63,708 nucleotides of DNA from Promethearchaeota archaeon (GTDB lineage: Archaea > Asgardarchaeota > Lokiarchaeia > Sigyniarchaeales > SOKP01). Positions 35,839-44,505 of the stretch are shown piece by piece (within the stretch, counting starts at the first letter, position 1; every line of letters begins with the position of its first letter). The notes beneath the pieces were generated by a model. The model searched no databases, was not told the origin of the DNA, and saw only the letters and a list, made by a program, of their open reading frames with translations. The position numbers were made by a program, and so were the translations under genes. The stretch is taken from assembly GCA_016839585.1 (NCBI GenBank), contig JAEOTZ010000033.1, positions 1 to 63,708 of the forward strand, written 5' to 3'.

Positions 35839-36393
35839 ATGATATTTAATATGTTTGATATTTTCTTTGATTATTTAGGTCAGTTATTAGATTTTCTATT
35901 TATCTGGTCGAATATAGGTTTATCTATAATGTTTTTTTTATTGGCTAACCATTTAATTAACGCATCTCAGAACTTCGAGCTTAAACAAGATAATTTAAAA
36001 TTACGTATAAAAAAAATAGATATTAAATGTAAATATGGTGTTTTAGTTCTTGGTTTATTATCTGTTTTTTCATTGTTTTATATTTTTCAATCAATGCTTT
36101 CATTTTTCTTCAATATTTTTCCATACTCACCCTTCTTTGAAATCATGTCTAGATTCGGATTACTTTATCAAGAACTTTATGGATATAAAGAGTATCAACT
36201 CATAATTTTGGGAACGGCCGCAGTTTCGCTTCTTTCTTTAATTTTATCTATAATAGGGCTTTATAGTGCTATCTTCAAGAAATTAATACAAGGAGAGAAA
36301 ACAAAAGGGTTCTTGTATTTTATAGGCTTCTTTGCATTAGCTTTTTTTTTTGGTTTACCCTTAATGCTAAGTTACATTAGTCCTACCTTGTAA
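35839..36393 (+). CDS. membrane protein next to the prepilin peptidase
   Basis: 184 residues with about five hydrophobic segments and a short charged loop (ELKQDNLKLRIKKIDIK). Starts 21 nt after the peptidase stop, so cotranscribed. No catalytic motif; probably an assembly component of the pilus-like machine. Confidence 0.55.
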   Translation: MIFNMFDIFFDYLGQLLDFLFIWSNIGLSIMFFLLANHLINASQNFELKQDNLKLRIKKIDIKCKYGVLVLGLLSVFSLFYIFQSMLSFFFNIFPYSPFFEIMSRFGLLYQELYGYKEYQLIILGTAAVSLLSLILSIIGLYSAIFKKLIQGEKTKGFLYFIGFFALAFFFGLPLMLSYISPTL

Positions 36394-36412
36394 TCCTGAT
36401 ATATTAAGTTCT

Positions 36413-36958
36413 CTATTCCTTCCAACTTTTATTCTGGTTCTTAAATAGATCGGTTATTAATTTTTGAAACGCGTCATCAGAGTTCCCTTCATCTAGGGGA
36501 TCTAAAAGTTCCTTATGTTTGTCTTTTGTAAAATTTCGCTCATCATTAGATCCTTTTTCCGAACTTGCTGAAAATCTTGTATTTTTATTCTCTTTCCAAT
36601 CCAATAAAGGTGTAAAATCACTTATATCTTCTTGGTTAATTGAAGATTGGGATGGATCACTAATATTTTGATTAGAAGGGACTATAAGAATGATTATTGC
36701 AAATATAGTAGAAAAGAACAATACATTAAAAAATAATAATTTTTCAATTACAATATTCAACGATTGCTTAAAAATAAAGAAGAAATCAGGCGTAGTAAAA
36801 TAAAAATAAAACGCACCTGTAATCGAAATAAGCACTGGAATTTTTACGTTTCGCAAATTATAACCAATCCTCCAAATCAGGTAAAATAGAACTGGAATCA
36901 TCGCAAGGATAATAAAAAGTAATAATCCACTAGATCTAAAAAAAAATATGTCCGTCAT
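36413..36958 (-). CDS. membrane protein with charged cytoplasmic tail
   Basis: 181 residues: three hydrophobic segments in the first 100 residues, then a hydrophilic disordered tail (SQSSINQEDISDFTPLLDWK ... NQNKSWKE). Its first codons (MTD) and the promoter lie inside the left copy of the 139-bp direct repeat. It converges on the preceding membrane-protein gene. Confidence 0.5.
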   Translation of the reverse strand: MTDIFFFRSSGLLLFIILAMIPVLFYLIWRIGYNLRNVKIPVLISITGAFYFYFTTPDFFFIFKQSLNIVIEKLLFFNVLFFSTIFAIIILIVPSNQNISDPSQSSINQEDISDFTPLLDWKENKNTRFSASSEKGSNDERNFTKDKHKELLDPLDEGNSDDAFQKLITDLFKNQNKSWKE

Positions 36959-37091
36959 CTAATCTTTTGTTGAAATAGGTATTAAAAAACCTCACTAAAT
37001 TACATATTTATTTGTTAATAACTTTAAGCTCCTAATCCTAGTTTTAAAAATAGTTCTCTTTAAAATATCCCTTCAAAAAAGATTATATATG
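36953..37091 (+). repeat. 139-bp direct repeat, left copy
   Basis: Matches 42353-42491 at roughly 80-85% by eye. Shared blocks include GTCATCTAATCTTTT, AGGTATTAAAAAACCTCAC, CCTAATCCTA and TAAAAATAGTTCTCTTTAAA. The repeat holds the start of the minus-strand membrane gene and a promoter-like TTTAAAATAT pointing right. Here the plus side leads only into a 24-codon frame (37090), while the right copy leads into the pilin gene. Confidence 0.85.
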
Positions 37092-37250
37092 GCATTATAT
37101 TTGAGTGTAAAAACAATAGAAGGAAAAAAAGGAATTTTTGTCTTTAAGAAAGAGGAAAAATAAGATTAGAAAATTTCTTCAAGGTTTTAATTAAAAAATT
37201 GTTTCATAAATCTTTCTACTTTTGATAGATCAATAAGATCTCTATATCTC

Positions 37251-38108
37251 TTAATTCTCTATTAAGCTAGCTATAGTTTTAAGGAATATTTCACCTGATT
37301 TTTGTATTTTTACATATTTTTTTCTATTTATAGGATTATTTTCTATTAGACTATGTTTTTCTAATTCAGATAGATAATAGTTTAATTTAATTTTATTACT
37401 TCTCTCTTCAATTTCTTCATTCTTTAATCCTAAAAGATCTTCAATAGTAAAACCTTTTGGATAATCATTTTTATATTTATTCATAATTTCTAATACGGTA
37501 ATTTCATATTTAGGATATTTTGATAATTTATAATAAGGTATTTCAATTACTTCAAAAGGACCATCTGTCCACCCATGATTTTTATACTTCTTTATTATTT
37601 CATCTGCTTGATTTACACTTTCTTTTTCAATATTCTCTCGATTTTTTAATAAAGATACAATCTCTTGAAAAATATCTACAAAATCAACCATCAAATAATG
37701 GGTGGGTTTTACATAAAATAGTAAAATTCTTTCTGGATATTTTCCTGCAAGATAAAATGATGAAAAAGATAATATTTTTGAAGAAGTTGATGTATTGATA
37801 TAGAAGAAAGTATTTTTAGATTCCTCTATTTCTTTTAAAATTATTTCTTGTAGTAAATTAGTGCATTTAGATAGATTTGTTACATCTATCCCAAATTCCT
37901 TATATTTCCACAATCCTCGTATTTTATTTAGAAATAGTTCCTTGAATCTTTCAGATTCAGCACCTATTTTATCTTCAACATTTTCTTCATCTTTTTTGCT
38001 ATAAATCACATAAATCATATCAGGATTATATTCAGGAATCCCAACTATAGCTCGCTCTAGCTCTAGACCAATAGGGATTATCATTACTTTCCTTTCTTCA
38101 TTAATCAT
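37251..38108 (-). CDS. CARF-like / DUF6293-type winged-helix regulator
   Basis: 285 residues. The N-terminal half is Rossmann-like: VMIIPIGLELERAIVGIPEY, DMIYVIYSKKDEENVEDK and TFFYINTSTSSKILSFSSF, the last resembling the N-T/S-S/G-x-K loop of CARF domains that bind cyclic oligonucleotides. The C-terminal 90 residues read as a winged helix (ITVLEIMNKYK, LNYYLSELEKHSLIENNPIN). A ligand-sensing transcription regulator is likely. It is the first gene inside the repeat-flanked island. Confidence 0.6.
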   Translation of the reverse strand: MINEERKVMIIPIGLELERAIVGIPEYNPDMIYVIYSKKDEENVEDKIGAESERFKELFLNKIRGLWKYKEFGIDVTNLSKCTNLLQEIILKEIEESKNTFFYINTSTSSKILSFSSFYLAGKYPERILLFYVKPTHYLMVDFVDIFQEIVSLLKNRENIEKESVNQADEIIKKYKNHGWTDGPFEVIEIPYYKLSKYPKYEITVLEIMNKYKNDYPKGFTIEDLLGLKNEEIEERSNKIKLNYYLSELEKHSLIENNPINRKKYVKIQKSGEIFLKTIASLIEN

Positions 38109-38272
38109 TTTAGTGACCCTCCCAATTTTGTCGTCACAATGTTTATATAATCTATATCACTTATATATTATATAGATCTTTTTTTTTTGATCTATAAGAA
38201 AAAATATTTATATTATTATCAAAATTAAGGATCTATTTTAAAAGCAATAATATTAAAATAATACAATTTAAA

Positions 38273-38551
38273 GTGAAAAATTTGAAAAAAACCTATACAA
38301 ACACAAAAAAAAGTCGAAATGAAATACCTAAATCACCAGGCGTATATAACCTCAAGAACCGGCAAGGACAAACAGTTTATACTGGAATGACGAAAAACCT
38401 TAATCGAAGGATTAATGAGCATCATTATGATAAATCAAAACACTTTGCTCGTGTAGCAATTACCCCAACAAAAACAAAAGCCCAAGCGAATAAAATTGAG
38501 GATAGTAGATTATCAAATAAAAAACCAGCTCATAATAAAAAGAAAAAATAA
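38273..38551 (+). CDS. GIY-YIG domain protein
   Basis: 92 residues from GTG 38273 (TTG 38282 is an alternative). GVYNLKNRQGQTVYTGMTKN is the GIY...YTG segment; NLNRRINEHH supplies the catalytic Arg and His, and KIEDSRLSNKKPAHNKKKK the Glu and Asn. A minimal GIY-YIG nuclease domain with a basic tail and no added DNA-binding module. Close to a decayed PD-(D/E)XK gene, so the island may once have held a restriction or homing function. Confidence 0.8.
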   Translation: MKNLKKTYTNTKKSRNEIPKSPGVYNLKNRQGQTVYTGMTKNLNRRINEHHYDKSKHFARVAITPTKTKAQANKIEDSRLSNKKPAHNKKKK

Positions 38552-38588
38552 TTTACAATGAGGACTTCTTATAATTAATGAGCTAAAT

Positions 38589-38829
38589 ATGTTTTTAGGG
38601 ACTTTAATAATAGGAGTATTAATTGGATTAGTAAATCATATCTAAACAAAACATTTCATTAGAAAGAATTATAGATATCTTTTGCTCAATTTTTATTGGT
38701 ACACTACTATATTTCTTAGGATCATTAATCGAAGTCTACGGTTATTTGTTTGGTGTAATTTTCTTTCTATTAATTAATGAAAAATTGCCTCATTTTGATA
38801 GTAAACAAAAAAAAGTGGTTAAGAAATGA
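38589..38829 (+). pseudogene. two-part membrane protein split by a frame change
   Basis: MFLGTLIIGVLIGLVNHI ends at TAA 38645. In the -1 frame, overlapping it, an ORF runs to TGA 38829 with ISLERIIDIFCSIFIGTLLY and FGVIFFLLINEKLP. Joined, they would form one protein of about 80 residues with three hydrophobic segments. Either a frameshifted gene or a second gene starting at ATA 38638; no Shine-Dalgarno is seen. Confidence 0.35.
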
Positions 38830-39096
38830 ATAATTTTGAAATTGATACATGAAAAACATCAGAAATATGGGGGTGTGAATTATTAGAAATGAAACATTTA
38901 GGTGGGGGCAGGAAAACCTGATTGCATAGATGAAAAGAATCCAAAAAGGATAGGAGAAGTAAAAGATTATAGAAGAAGTATTAATGCATATGATCTGAAA
39001 AGGGAACTTCACAAACCATGAATGAAAGAGGTTAATGAAATAAATATTTTAGTTATGGGATCTTGTACTTCTAAAGCAAAAGAAAATGCTACGTAG
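38826..39096 (+). pseudogene. decayed PD-(D/E)XK endonuclease-like gene
   Basis: From ATG 38826 the frame reads NNFEIDT, TGA, KTSEIWGCELLEMKHLGGGR. After a one-base shift it reads RKPDCIDEKNPKRIGEVKDY, RRSINAYDLKRELHKP, TGA, MKEVNEINILVMGS. The core KPD-x9-GEVK is the PD-(D/E)XK catalytic pattern. Two TGA codons and one frameshift make it inactive. Both TGAs could derive from TGG. Confidence 0.6.
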
Positions 39097-39266
39097 ATTT
39101 CAAGTTTAAAATTGCGTTGCAGCCTTCGGAATTTTCAGAAATTTTCACATTAAATTTTATTTGAATATCAATATACCAAAGTGTAAATTTAAAAATTAAT
39201 ATTGTCTTTAAGTTTATAAAAAGATAAAAATATAAGTTATTAACAATAGCGAGGTTTTAAATTAAG

Positions 39267-39545
39267 ATGAATGATAATGAAAAAAAAATTGAAATAACTT
39301 TCGTCATACAAGGGAAAGAATTTATCGTTGGGGTTAATATTAACCAAAGCATAAAAGCGGGGGTTCATAAAGCACTAGAACAGGCGGGTCAATCGGGGTC
39401 CCATAAAGATTGGGAATTAAGAACAGAAAGTGGAGATCTAATCAACATGGATTCAAGTTGGAAAGATAGTAATATTACAAGTAACACTAAACTTTTCCTA
39501 TCTAAGGGTGCTGGTAGGGGAGGTTTTACTAATTCAAAGGATTAG
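39267..39545 (+). CDS. ubiquitin-like beta-grasp protein with GG plus tail
   Basis: 92 residues. The strand-strand-helix-strand order of a beta-grasp fold is visible: KIEITFVIQGKEFIVGVN, then NQSIKAGVHKALEQAGQ (helix), WELRTESGDLINMD and TKLFLSKGAGRGG. The C-terminus has GRGG followed by six residues (FTNSKD), so maturation to a free diglycine by the JAB protease encoded two genes later would be needed before E1 activation. First gene of a four-gene Ubl-E2-JAB-E1 operon, the same order as the bacterial Bil antiphage operons. Sequence similarity to ubiquitin itself is weak. Confidence 0.75.
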   Translation: MNDNEKKIEITFVIQGKEFIVGVNINQSIKAGVHKALEQAGQSGSHKDWELRTESGDLINMDSSWKDSNITSNTKLFLSKGAGRGGFTNSKD

Positions 39546-40116
39546 AATCAATTTACCTCCAAATTTTCAACAAGGACAGATCCCATTAATTATACAAGGA
39601 CATTCAAATATTGATAGACGAAGGCATTTTAGAATAAATGCGGATCATTTACTTCTAGATCAAAATGTCTCCAAGACCTATTTTAATAAAGTGATAGATG
39701 AATTAGAGAAAAAAGGTGGGCTCTATAAAAATATTTGGAAAATCAAAGATATTTTTTATCCTAACATTTTTATTGATATTTTATCAACCAAAGGGAAAAC
39801 CTTACTTATATTATCATTAAATTTTAGGAATTATAATTATTTTCCCCCTCAGGTAGGATTTCTTACACCAGATGGAAAATTAATAAAAAAATTAAATCCT
39901 GATGCAATAATTCCCGATGATCAAGGAATATATCATCTAATTAAACATAACCAGGGCGTATGGGCATGTACGCCCGGAACTTATGAATATCATGATTTTT
40001 ATTTTGATTTAGATCGGTGGGAATTAGAAAGGTATGGCTCGACGTGCAATATTATAGAACTTGTTAATCGCATTATTGGCATGATTGATCGATCAAATGA
40101 AAAGATTCTTTTATAG
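39532..40116 (+). CDS. E2 / UBC-like conjugating protein, AUU start
   Basis: 194 residues if initiated at ATT 39532, seven nt after GGGGAGGT. The only upstream standard codon, GTG 39508, precedes that ribosome-binding site. YNYFPPQVGFLTPDGK corresponds to the YPxxPPxVxFxTP strand of UBC folds, and GVWACTPGTYEYHDFYF supplies a Cys at the expected catalytic position. The N-terminal 70 residues (LPPNFQQGQIPLIIQGHSNI) precede the core. It overlaps the Ubl gene by 14 nt. It would accept the Ubl from the E1 as a thioester. Confidence 0.65.
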   Translation: MQRIRINLPPNFQQGQIPLIIQGHSNIDRRRHFRINADHLLLDQNVSKTYFNKVIDELEKKGGLYKNIWKIKDIFYPNIFIDILSTKGKTLLILSLNFRNYNYFPPQVGFLTPDGKLIKKLNPDAIIPDDQGIYHLIKHNQGVWACTPGTYEYHDFYFDLDRWELERYGSTCNIIELVNRIIGMIDRSNEKILL

Positions 40117-40121
40117 TGCTT

Positions 40122-40592
40122 ATGAATAAAATTAAATTAATTCTTCTCCCAATTAATGTCCTTGACGCGACACTTAGAAAATTTAAAGAATATGGTAAAA
40201 AAAGTTTAGAAGCATTTGCAATCTGGGTAGGCAAAGAAAAGAATACAAACTTTATTATAAAGGATGTCTGGATCCCTACACAATATAATACAATCCTTTC
40301 TTATTATGTTCCAGATATTGATGTTCATAAAATCAACGTTGAGTTGAATAAAAAAAATTATTCTGCTATTGCACAATTGCATACCCATCCTGAAAATGCG
40401 TTCCATAGCTGTATTGATGATAATTATTCCATTCTAACACTTCCAGGATCATTTAGTATAGTAGTTCCTGATTTCGGAAATATTTCGATTAGAGATAGTT
40501 TGAATAAGATGGTAGTATATCGATTAATTAATAAAGAATGGGTATTACAATCAAAAATTAAGGTGAATAAACTATTCAAAATAATAGAATAA
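40122..40592 (+). CDS. JAB/JAMM metalloprotease (deubiquitinase-like)
   Basis: 156 residues. SLEAFAIWVGKE holds the conserved Glu, and QLHTHPENAFHSCIDDNYSI is the HxHPx7SxxD zinc motif. JAMM proteases in such operons trim Ubl precursors to expose GG and remove conjugates. ATG 40122 follows the E2 stop by 5 nt; its last codons overlap the start region of the E1 gene by 19 nt. Confidence 0.88.
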   Translation: MNKIKLILLPINVLDATLRKFKEYGKKSLEAFAIWVGKEKNTNFIIKDVWIPTQYNTILSYYVPDIDVHKINVELNKKNYSAIAQLHTHPENAFHSCIDDNYSILTLPGSFSIVVPDFGNISIRDSLNKMVVYRLINKEWVLQSKIKVNKLFKIIE

Positions 40593-42118
40593 AGAATAAT
40601 AAACCACAATCGCTCCTTAGAAATTTAGATAACTTTTCCACAATTACAAATGAGAAAGATTTGAAGATTTACCAAGAGAAAATTCAGAATTTAAAAATAG
40701 AAGTCATTTTACAAGATAACGATTCAGATATAAAAATAATTGAAAATAATATCCTTATTTGTAATATTGTCCTTAATTTGTTAGACCGTTTTTTAACTAA
40801 TATCCGGTATACCAGTAATCCAGAATATTTAAAAAAATATTTCCCAGACAGTTTTTTACAGAATATCCAGTCTAAAAATTTTGATAGTGAACCTACCTTA
40901 TCAATAATTATAGGAAATAAAAGGGAAGCAGTTCAGAATCCACTATATCTCTCTTCAAACGGTTGGAGCATATATCTTTCGCGAAAAAAGCCTTGTTCTT
41001 GGAAAATATTTGCGAAAAATCCGTTGTCAGCAATTTATATAGCAGCACTTGGCGTTGGCGAGGTTTTTAAATTATTAGTTGAAGATTATGTATCTGTTGA
41101 GATTATAAATGATTTCATTTATGATTTTATCACACATGGAAAGACAAATCAACCAGTTACTAACCCTTTGCTACCTTCGTATCTTGATATAAATTTAATA
41201 CTAGTAGGATGTGGTGCTATTGGTCAAGCAATCGCTTTTGCACTAGATCAATTTGAGTTAAGAGGAAAAATTACACTAATCGATCCCGATATTATAGATG
41301 AATCAAATAAACAGCGTTATCTTCTTGCTTTTAATGAAAATATTGGAAGGAGTAAAACTCAATTTTTATCTAGATATTTGATGGATAATAAAAATAATCT
41401 CCTAACTGTTTTAGAATTTATACAACCTTATGAAATTTCGATTACGATATATGAATCTCTATTTAAAATGGAAAATGTATTTATTTCTGTTGATAATAAA
41501 CGAACTCGAGTGAATTTACAAGCAGCGTTGCCAAGAAGAATATGGAATATTTGGACAGATACAGCTCAAGGAATCTTAAGATATGGAATTGGTAAACATG
41601 ATTTTGCTAATGAAAATCAGTGCTTAGCTTGTGCTTATTATCCTGAAGGTGATATTCCAAATCAAATGGAGCTGAATGCTGCAATATTGGGAATAAGTCA
41701 AGAAGAAATAAACGAGAGACTACAAAGAAATGATTTAATTACTAAAAGTGATTTAGAACATCTAATGAATAACTATACTATTCCCCCAGATCAAATAACT
41801 AGAGTTAAAAGTTTAGAAGGGCAGCCTTTTTCTAATATTTTTCATGGAGAATGTGGAATATACAATGTTAGATTATTGGAAAAACATGAACCAACACCAG
41901 CTACTCATATTTCAGTTTTGGCTGGCGTATATTCAGTAATTCAATTTATACTAACCAAAATGGGAATTGAAAATGGTCATTTAGTAGAATCTGTCGCTGA
42001 ATTTAATGCTTTCGCATATCCAAATGAAGATTGTCTTATTAAAAAAAAAAGACACCCAAAATGCGTCTGTAACGATCCTATATATCAAGTAGTTTATAAA
42101 AATAAATGGGGATTATAG
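40574..42118 (+). CDS. E1-like ThiF-fold activating enzyme, AUU start
   Basis: 514 residues from ATT 40574, which sits 7 nt after GGTGA. The first standard start is TTG 40661, 29 codons later, and an in-frame TAA closes the frame just upstream. LILVGCGAIGQAIAFAL is the nucleotide loop, LIDPDIIDESNKQRYLL the Asp and Asn/Arg segment, and NQCLACAYYPEG a likely catalytic Cys. HGECGIYN and HPKCVCND near the end may bind zinc. The first 185 residues are an extra N-terminal domain. It would adenylate the matured Ubl and pass it to the E2. Confidence 0.82.
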   Translation: MQNNRIKNNKPQSLLRNLDNFSTITNEKDLKIYQEKIQNLKIEVILQDNDSDIKIIENNILICNIVLNLLDRFLTNIRYTSNPEYLKKYFPDSFLQNIQSKNFDSEPTLSIIIGNKREAVQNPLYLSSNGWSIYLSRKKPCSWKIFAKNPLSAIYIAALGVGEVFKLLVEDYVSVEIINDFIYDFITHGKTNQPVTNPLLPSYLDINLILVGCGAIGQAIAFALDQFELRGKITLIDPDIIDESNKQRYLLAFNENIGRSKTQFLSRYLMDNKNNLLTVLEFIQPYEISITIYESLFKMENVFISVDNKRTRVNLQAALPRRIWNIWTDTAQGILRYGIGKHDFANENQCLACAYYPEGDIPNQMELNAAILGISQEEINERLQRNDLITKSDLEHLMNNYTIPPDQITRVKSLEGQPFSNIFHGECGIYNVRLLEKHEPTPATHISVLAGVYSVIQFILTKMGIENGHLVESVAEFNAFAYPNEDCLIKKKRHPKCVCNDPIYQVVYKNKWGL

Positions 42119-42352
42119 TTTATTCTAGTTCGGTATTGCTCTCGGATTTAGATGACACTACTTATAAGCTAAAAATTGTATAAATTAAGAAATTAAGTCA
42201 TTTAATCTTCTTATTCATTAATGATTAATTTTTAATATAAGATTATGCATTAATTTGTTTAGATTGTTTTTCTTTACAAAATCTTCTTTTTATTTACACT
42301 TGTATAAGCTATTTATCTAATTTTATTTATATATCTATAAAGTAATAGTGTC
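42119..42352. other. spacer between the Ubl operon and the right repeat
   Basis: AT-rich, no gene. With the adjoining repeat it makes a 371-bp intergenic interval. Confidence 0.5.
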
Positions 42353-42491
42353 TGTCATCTAATCTTTTCTTAACGTAGGTATTAAAAAACCTCACGAAAT
42401 TGCATTATTAATTGTCAATAAATTGGAGTTCCTAATCCTAATCTTTAAAAATAGTTCTCTTTAAAATATCCCTTCAAAAAATAATATATAT
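42353..42491 (+). repeat. 139-bp direct repeat, right copy, with pilin promoter
   Basis: Partner of 36953-37091. It contains TTTAAAATA at about 42460, some 27 nt before the pilin ATG at 42490, which fits a leaderless archaeal promoter. At its left end it also preserves ATGACAGAC on the minus strand, the first codons of the gene at 36958, followed here by a quick stop. Confidence 0.85.
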
Positions 42492-42894
42492 GCCAAGCAT
42501 TAAAAAATCTTTAAAAAAAGTAAAAAGTAAGTATAAAAATTTTAAAACAAACGAATCGGGGGGGGATATGATAAACCAAATATTAATGTTAGCTATTGCT
42601 TTGGTAATTATCGGACTTTTATTAGTTTTTGCTATAGCACAGTTTGAAAAAGTGAAAGAAGGCTTTATTGATTTATTTTCAGCAGCAGATAATTCTGGAG
42701 GAGATAATTTAAACATCCTCTCGCAAATTAAAACACAAAGCTTGACTTTAATTAATGATATATGTAATACTGGTGCGGGTCTCCCAATAGACAAAAATAT
42801 TATATGTTTAAAAGGAATCCTATCACCATTTTTCTGTATAGATTCCTTCAACTTTATCAAATCAATTCATAAAATACTCATTTTTACCTTTTGA
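42490..42894 (+). CDS. pilin-like protein
   Basis: 134 residues. A basic N-terminus (IKKSLKKVKSKYKN) runs to NESGGDMINQILMLAIALVI, a class III-like arrangement of basic leader, Gly-containing site and hydrophobic helix. A polar region (FSAADNSGGDN) and Cys-containing C-terminus follow. Likely an inner-membrane pilin processed by the peptidase at 35248. First gene right of the direct repeat, 42 nt before the GspF-like gene. Confidence 0.6.
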   Translation: MPSIKKSLKKVKSKYKNFKTNESGGDMINQILMLAIALVIIGLLLVFAIAQFEKVKEGFIDLFSAADNSGGDNLNILSQIKTQSLTLINDICNTGAGLPIDKNIICLKGILSPFFCIDSFNFIKSIHKILIFTF

Positions 42895-42935
42895 ATTAAT
42901 TTTGGAGAATAAATCATATTTAAGTAAAAATTACA

Positions 42936-44498
42936 ATGTCAACTGAACTTGAAGATTATGATTTAAAGAAATATATATCTTTCTGCAAATATTTTCAAAG
43001 ATTTAGTTCACCTGTACTTCGCTTCAAACACATTCCAGAAGAATACAAAAACCAATATAAGATCAAATATCATATCGATGAAGAAGATGTATGCAAGGCA
43101 ACTTTTTTCATTTTTATCAGTTTTCTTATTCCAATATTTTTTTTATTCATCTGCTTCATAAACTTTGGAGTCTTGTTTTTTAACCTTCTCTATTCGCTAA
43201 TATTTGCTTTAATATTCGCTGTTTTGGTTGCATATAACTTCAATATAACTATCTATAAGCAAATTAAAAAAGATGAGAAAATAGTAAACACGTTGTTATC
43301 ATTAATTAAAATTAATTTTTCATTAATGAAAACGATTAAAGATCAAAAATCTGATTTATGTCTTTCGTTTATTAGACTAATTATGGATTACAAACTACCC
43401 ATCTCTGATGTGTTTAAATATATTTATAGGCAAATTCATTTAGGGAATGTTCCCGAAGAAGAATTATTAATGATCGAAACGCCTTCAAAAGATTTTAACT
43501 CTTATGTATCTGAACTTATGATAAAAAATTTTGGTCATGATTATGATATTAATTACTATGATGAGAATTCTACAGAAAAAAATTTCCGAATATTATTAAA
43601 ATCTATACAAACAAAAATAGGGATTATCTTTTTTACAGGGCTTTTCTTTCCATTAGTTTTATCCTCATTTATCCTATTTCAACAGATAAAAGTATTATTC
43701 GCTCTTTTTATAGCTCCTTTTTTATTGTTTTTAATGTATTGGATGTTCAAAAAAATGGTACGAATTAATATCGGATTGATTGGAGTGTTAGATGAGTATT
43801 CTGGAGTAAAAGAGAAAAAGTTTAATGAATTCTTGTTGTTTCTCGAGGTTTTAGCATTAACTTTAAAAAATAATTATAGCCCGGAAATCGCTTTCATTAA
43901 AGCATATTCTAAAAGTAAAACTCATTTGCTTTTATTGAATGATCTTTTTTACGAGCAAATTTCCTCTCTTATCAGCCTTCAATATACATTTGAAGATTTA
44001 ATAAATCATTTGAAGCTAGCCTTAGATTCACCACGATACAAAATTTTATTGGATGTAATTTACGACATGTTAAAAAAGAGTGCATATTATTCTTCAAAAA
44101 AAATTACCGATATACTTAATATTATTGACCGTCATAGAAGACTTGAAGAAAAATTTAGATTAATCGTATCAGGAAAGAAGTTTCTTGTGAAAGTTTTCGT
44201 GTTCTTATTTCCAGGAATCTTAGGCGCAATAGGGGGGATGTTACCATTAGTAATAGCGATAGTAAAAAATATGAATTATGCTGAAAATATGCAAGAGATA
44301 AGCTCTTTCTATGACCTTGTTGATATGTTAGAGGCAATAATAATTTTCTCTATTCTACTAATCTGTACTCTTATAACGTGTTATTATTTTTTAAAGATTG
44401 TGCGCCATAAGAGAATTTATGTGATTCTCCTAATATCGGTCTTCATATTCATCTTGGCATTTTCACAAAGTTTCATGTTTACTGCTACTTTTTTTTAA
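42936..44498 (+). CDS. GspF/TadC/ArlJ-type membrane platform protein
   Basis: 520 residues. Two cytoplasmic helical domains (around residues 110-225 and 285-405) alternate with pairs of transmembrane helices, as in the T2SF family, and a last pair of helices ends the protein. SGVKEKKFNEFLLFLEVLAL opens the second domain. Such proteins form the membrane base that the GspE-type ATPase (49776) acts on. Conservation is weak, so the call rests mainly on topology and neighbours. Confidence 0.7.
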   Translation: MSTELEDYDLKKYISFCKYFQRFSSPVLRFKHIPEEYKNQYKIKYHIDEEDVCKATFFIFISFLIPIFFLFICFINFGVLFFNLLYSLIFALIFAVLVAYNFNITIYKQIKKDEKIVNTLLSLIKINFSLMKTIKDQKSDLCLSFIRLIMDYKLPISDVFKYIYRQIHLGNVPEEELLMIETPSKDFNSYVSELMIKNFGHDYDINYYDENSTEKNFRILLKSIQTKIGIIFFTGLFFPLVLSSFILFQQIKVLFALFIAPFLLFLMYWMFKKMVRINIGLIGVLDEYSGVKEKKFNEFLLFLEVLALTLKNNYSPEIAFIKAYSKSKTHLLLLNDLFYEQISSLISLQYTFEDLINHLKLALDSPRYKILLDVIYDMLKKSAYYSSKKITDILNIIDRHRRLEEKFRLIVSGKKFLVKVFVFLFPGILGAIGGMLPLVIAIVKNMNYAENMQEISSFYDLVDMLEAIIIFSILLICTLITCYYFLKIVRHKRIYVILLISVFIFILAFSQSFMFTATFF

Positions 44499-44505
44499 AT
44501 CCCCC

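Noticed and set aside
37090-37164. 24-codon frame after the left direct repeat
   Set aside because: Too short and without similarity to the pilin start found at the right copy; probably promoter-adjacent non-coding DNA.
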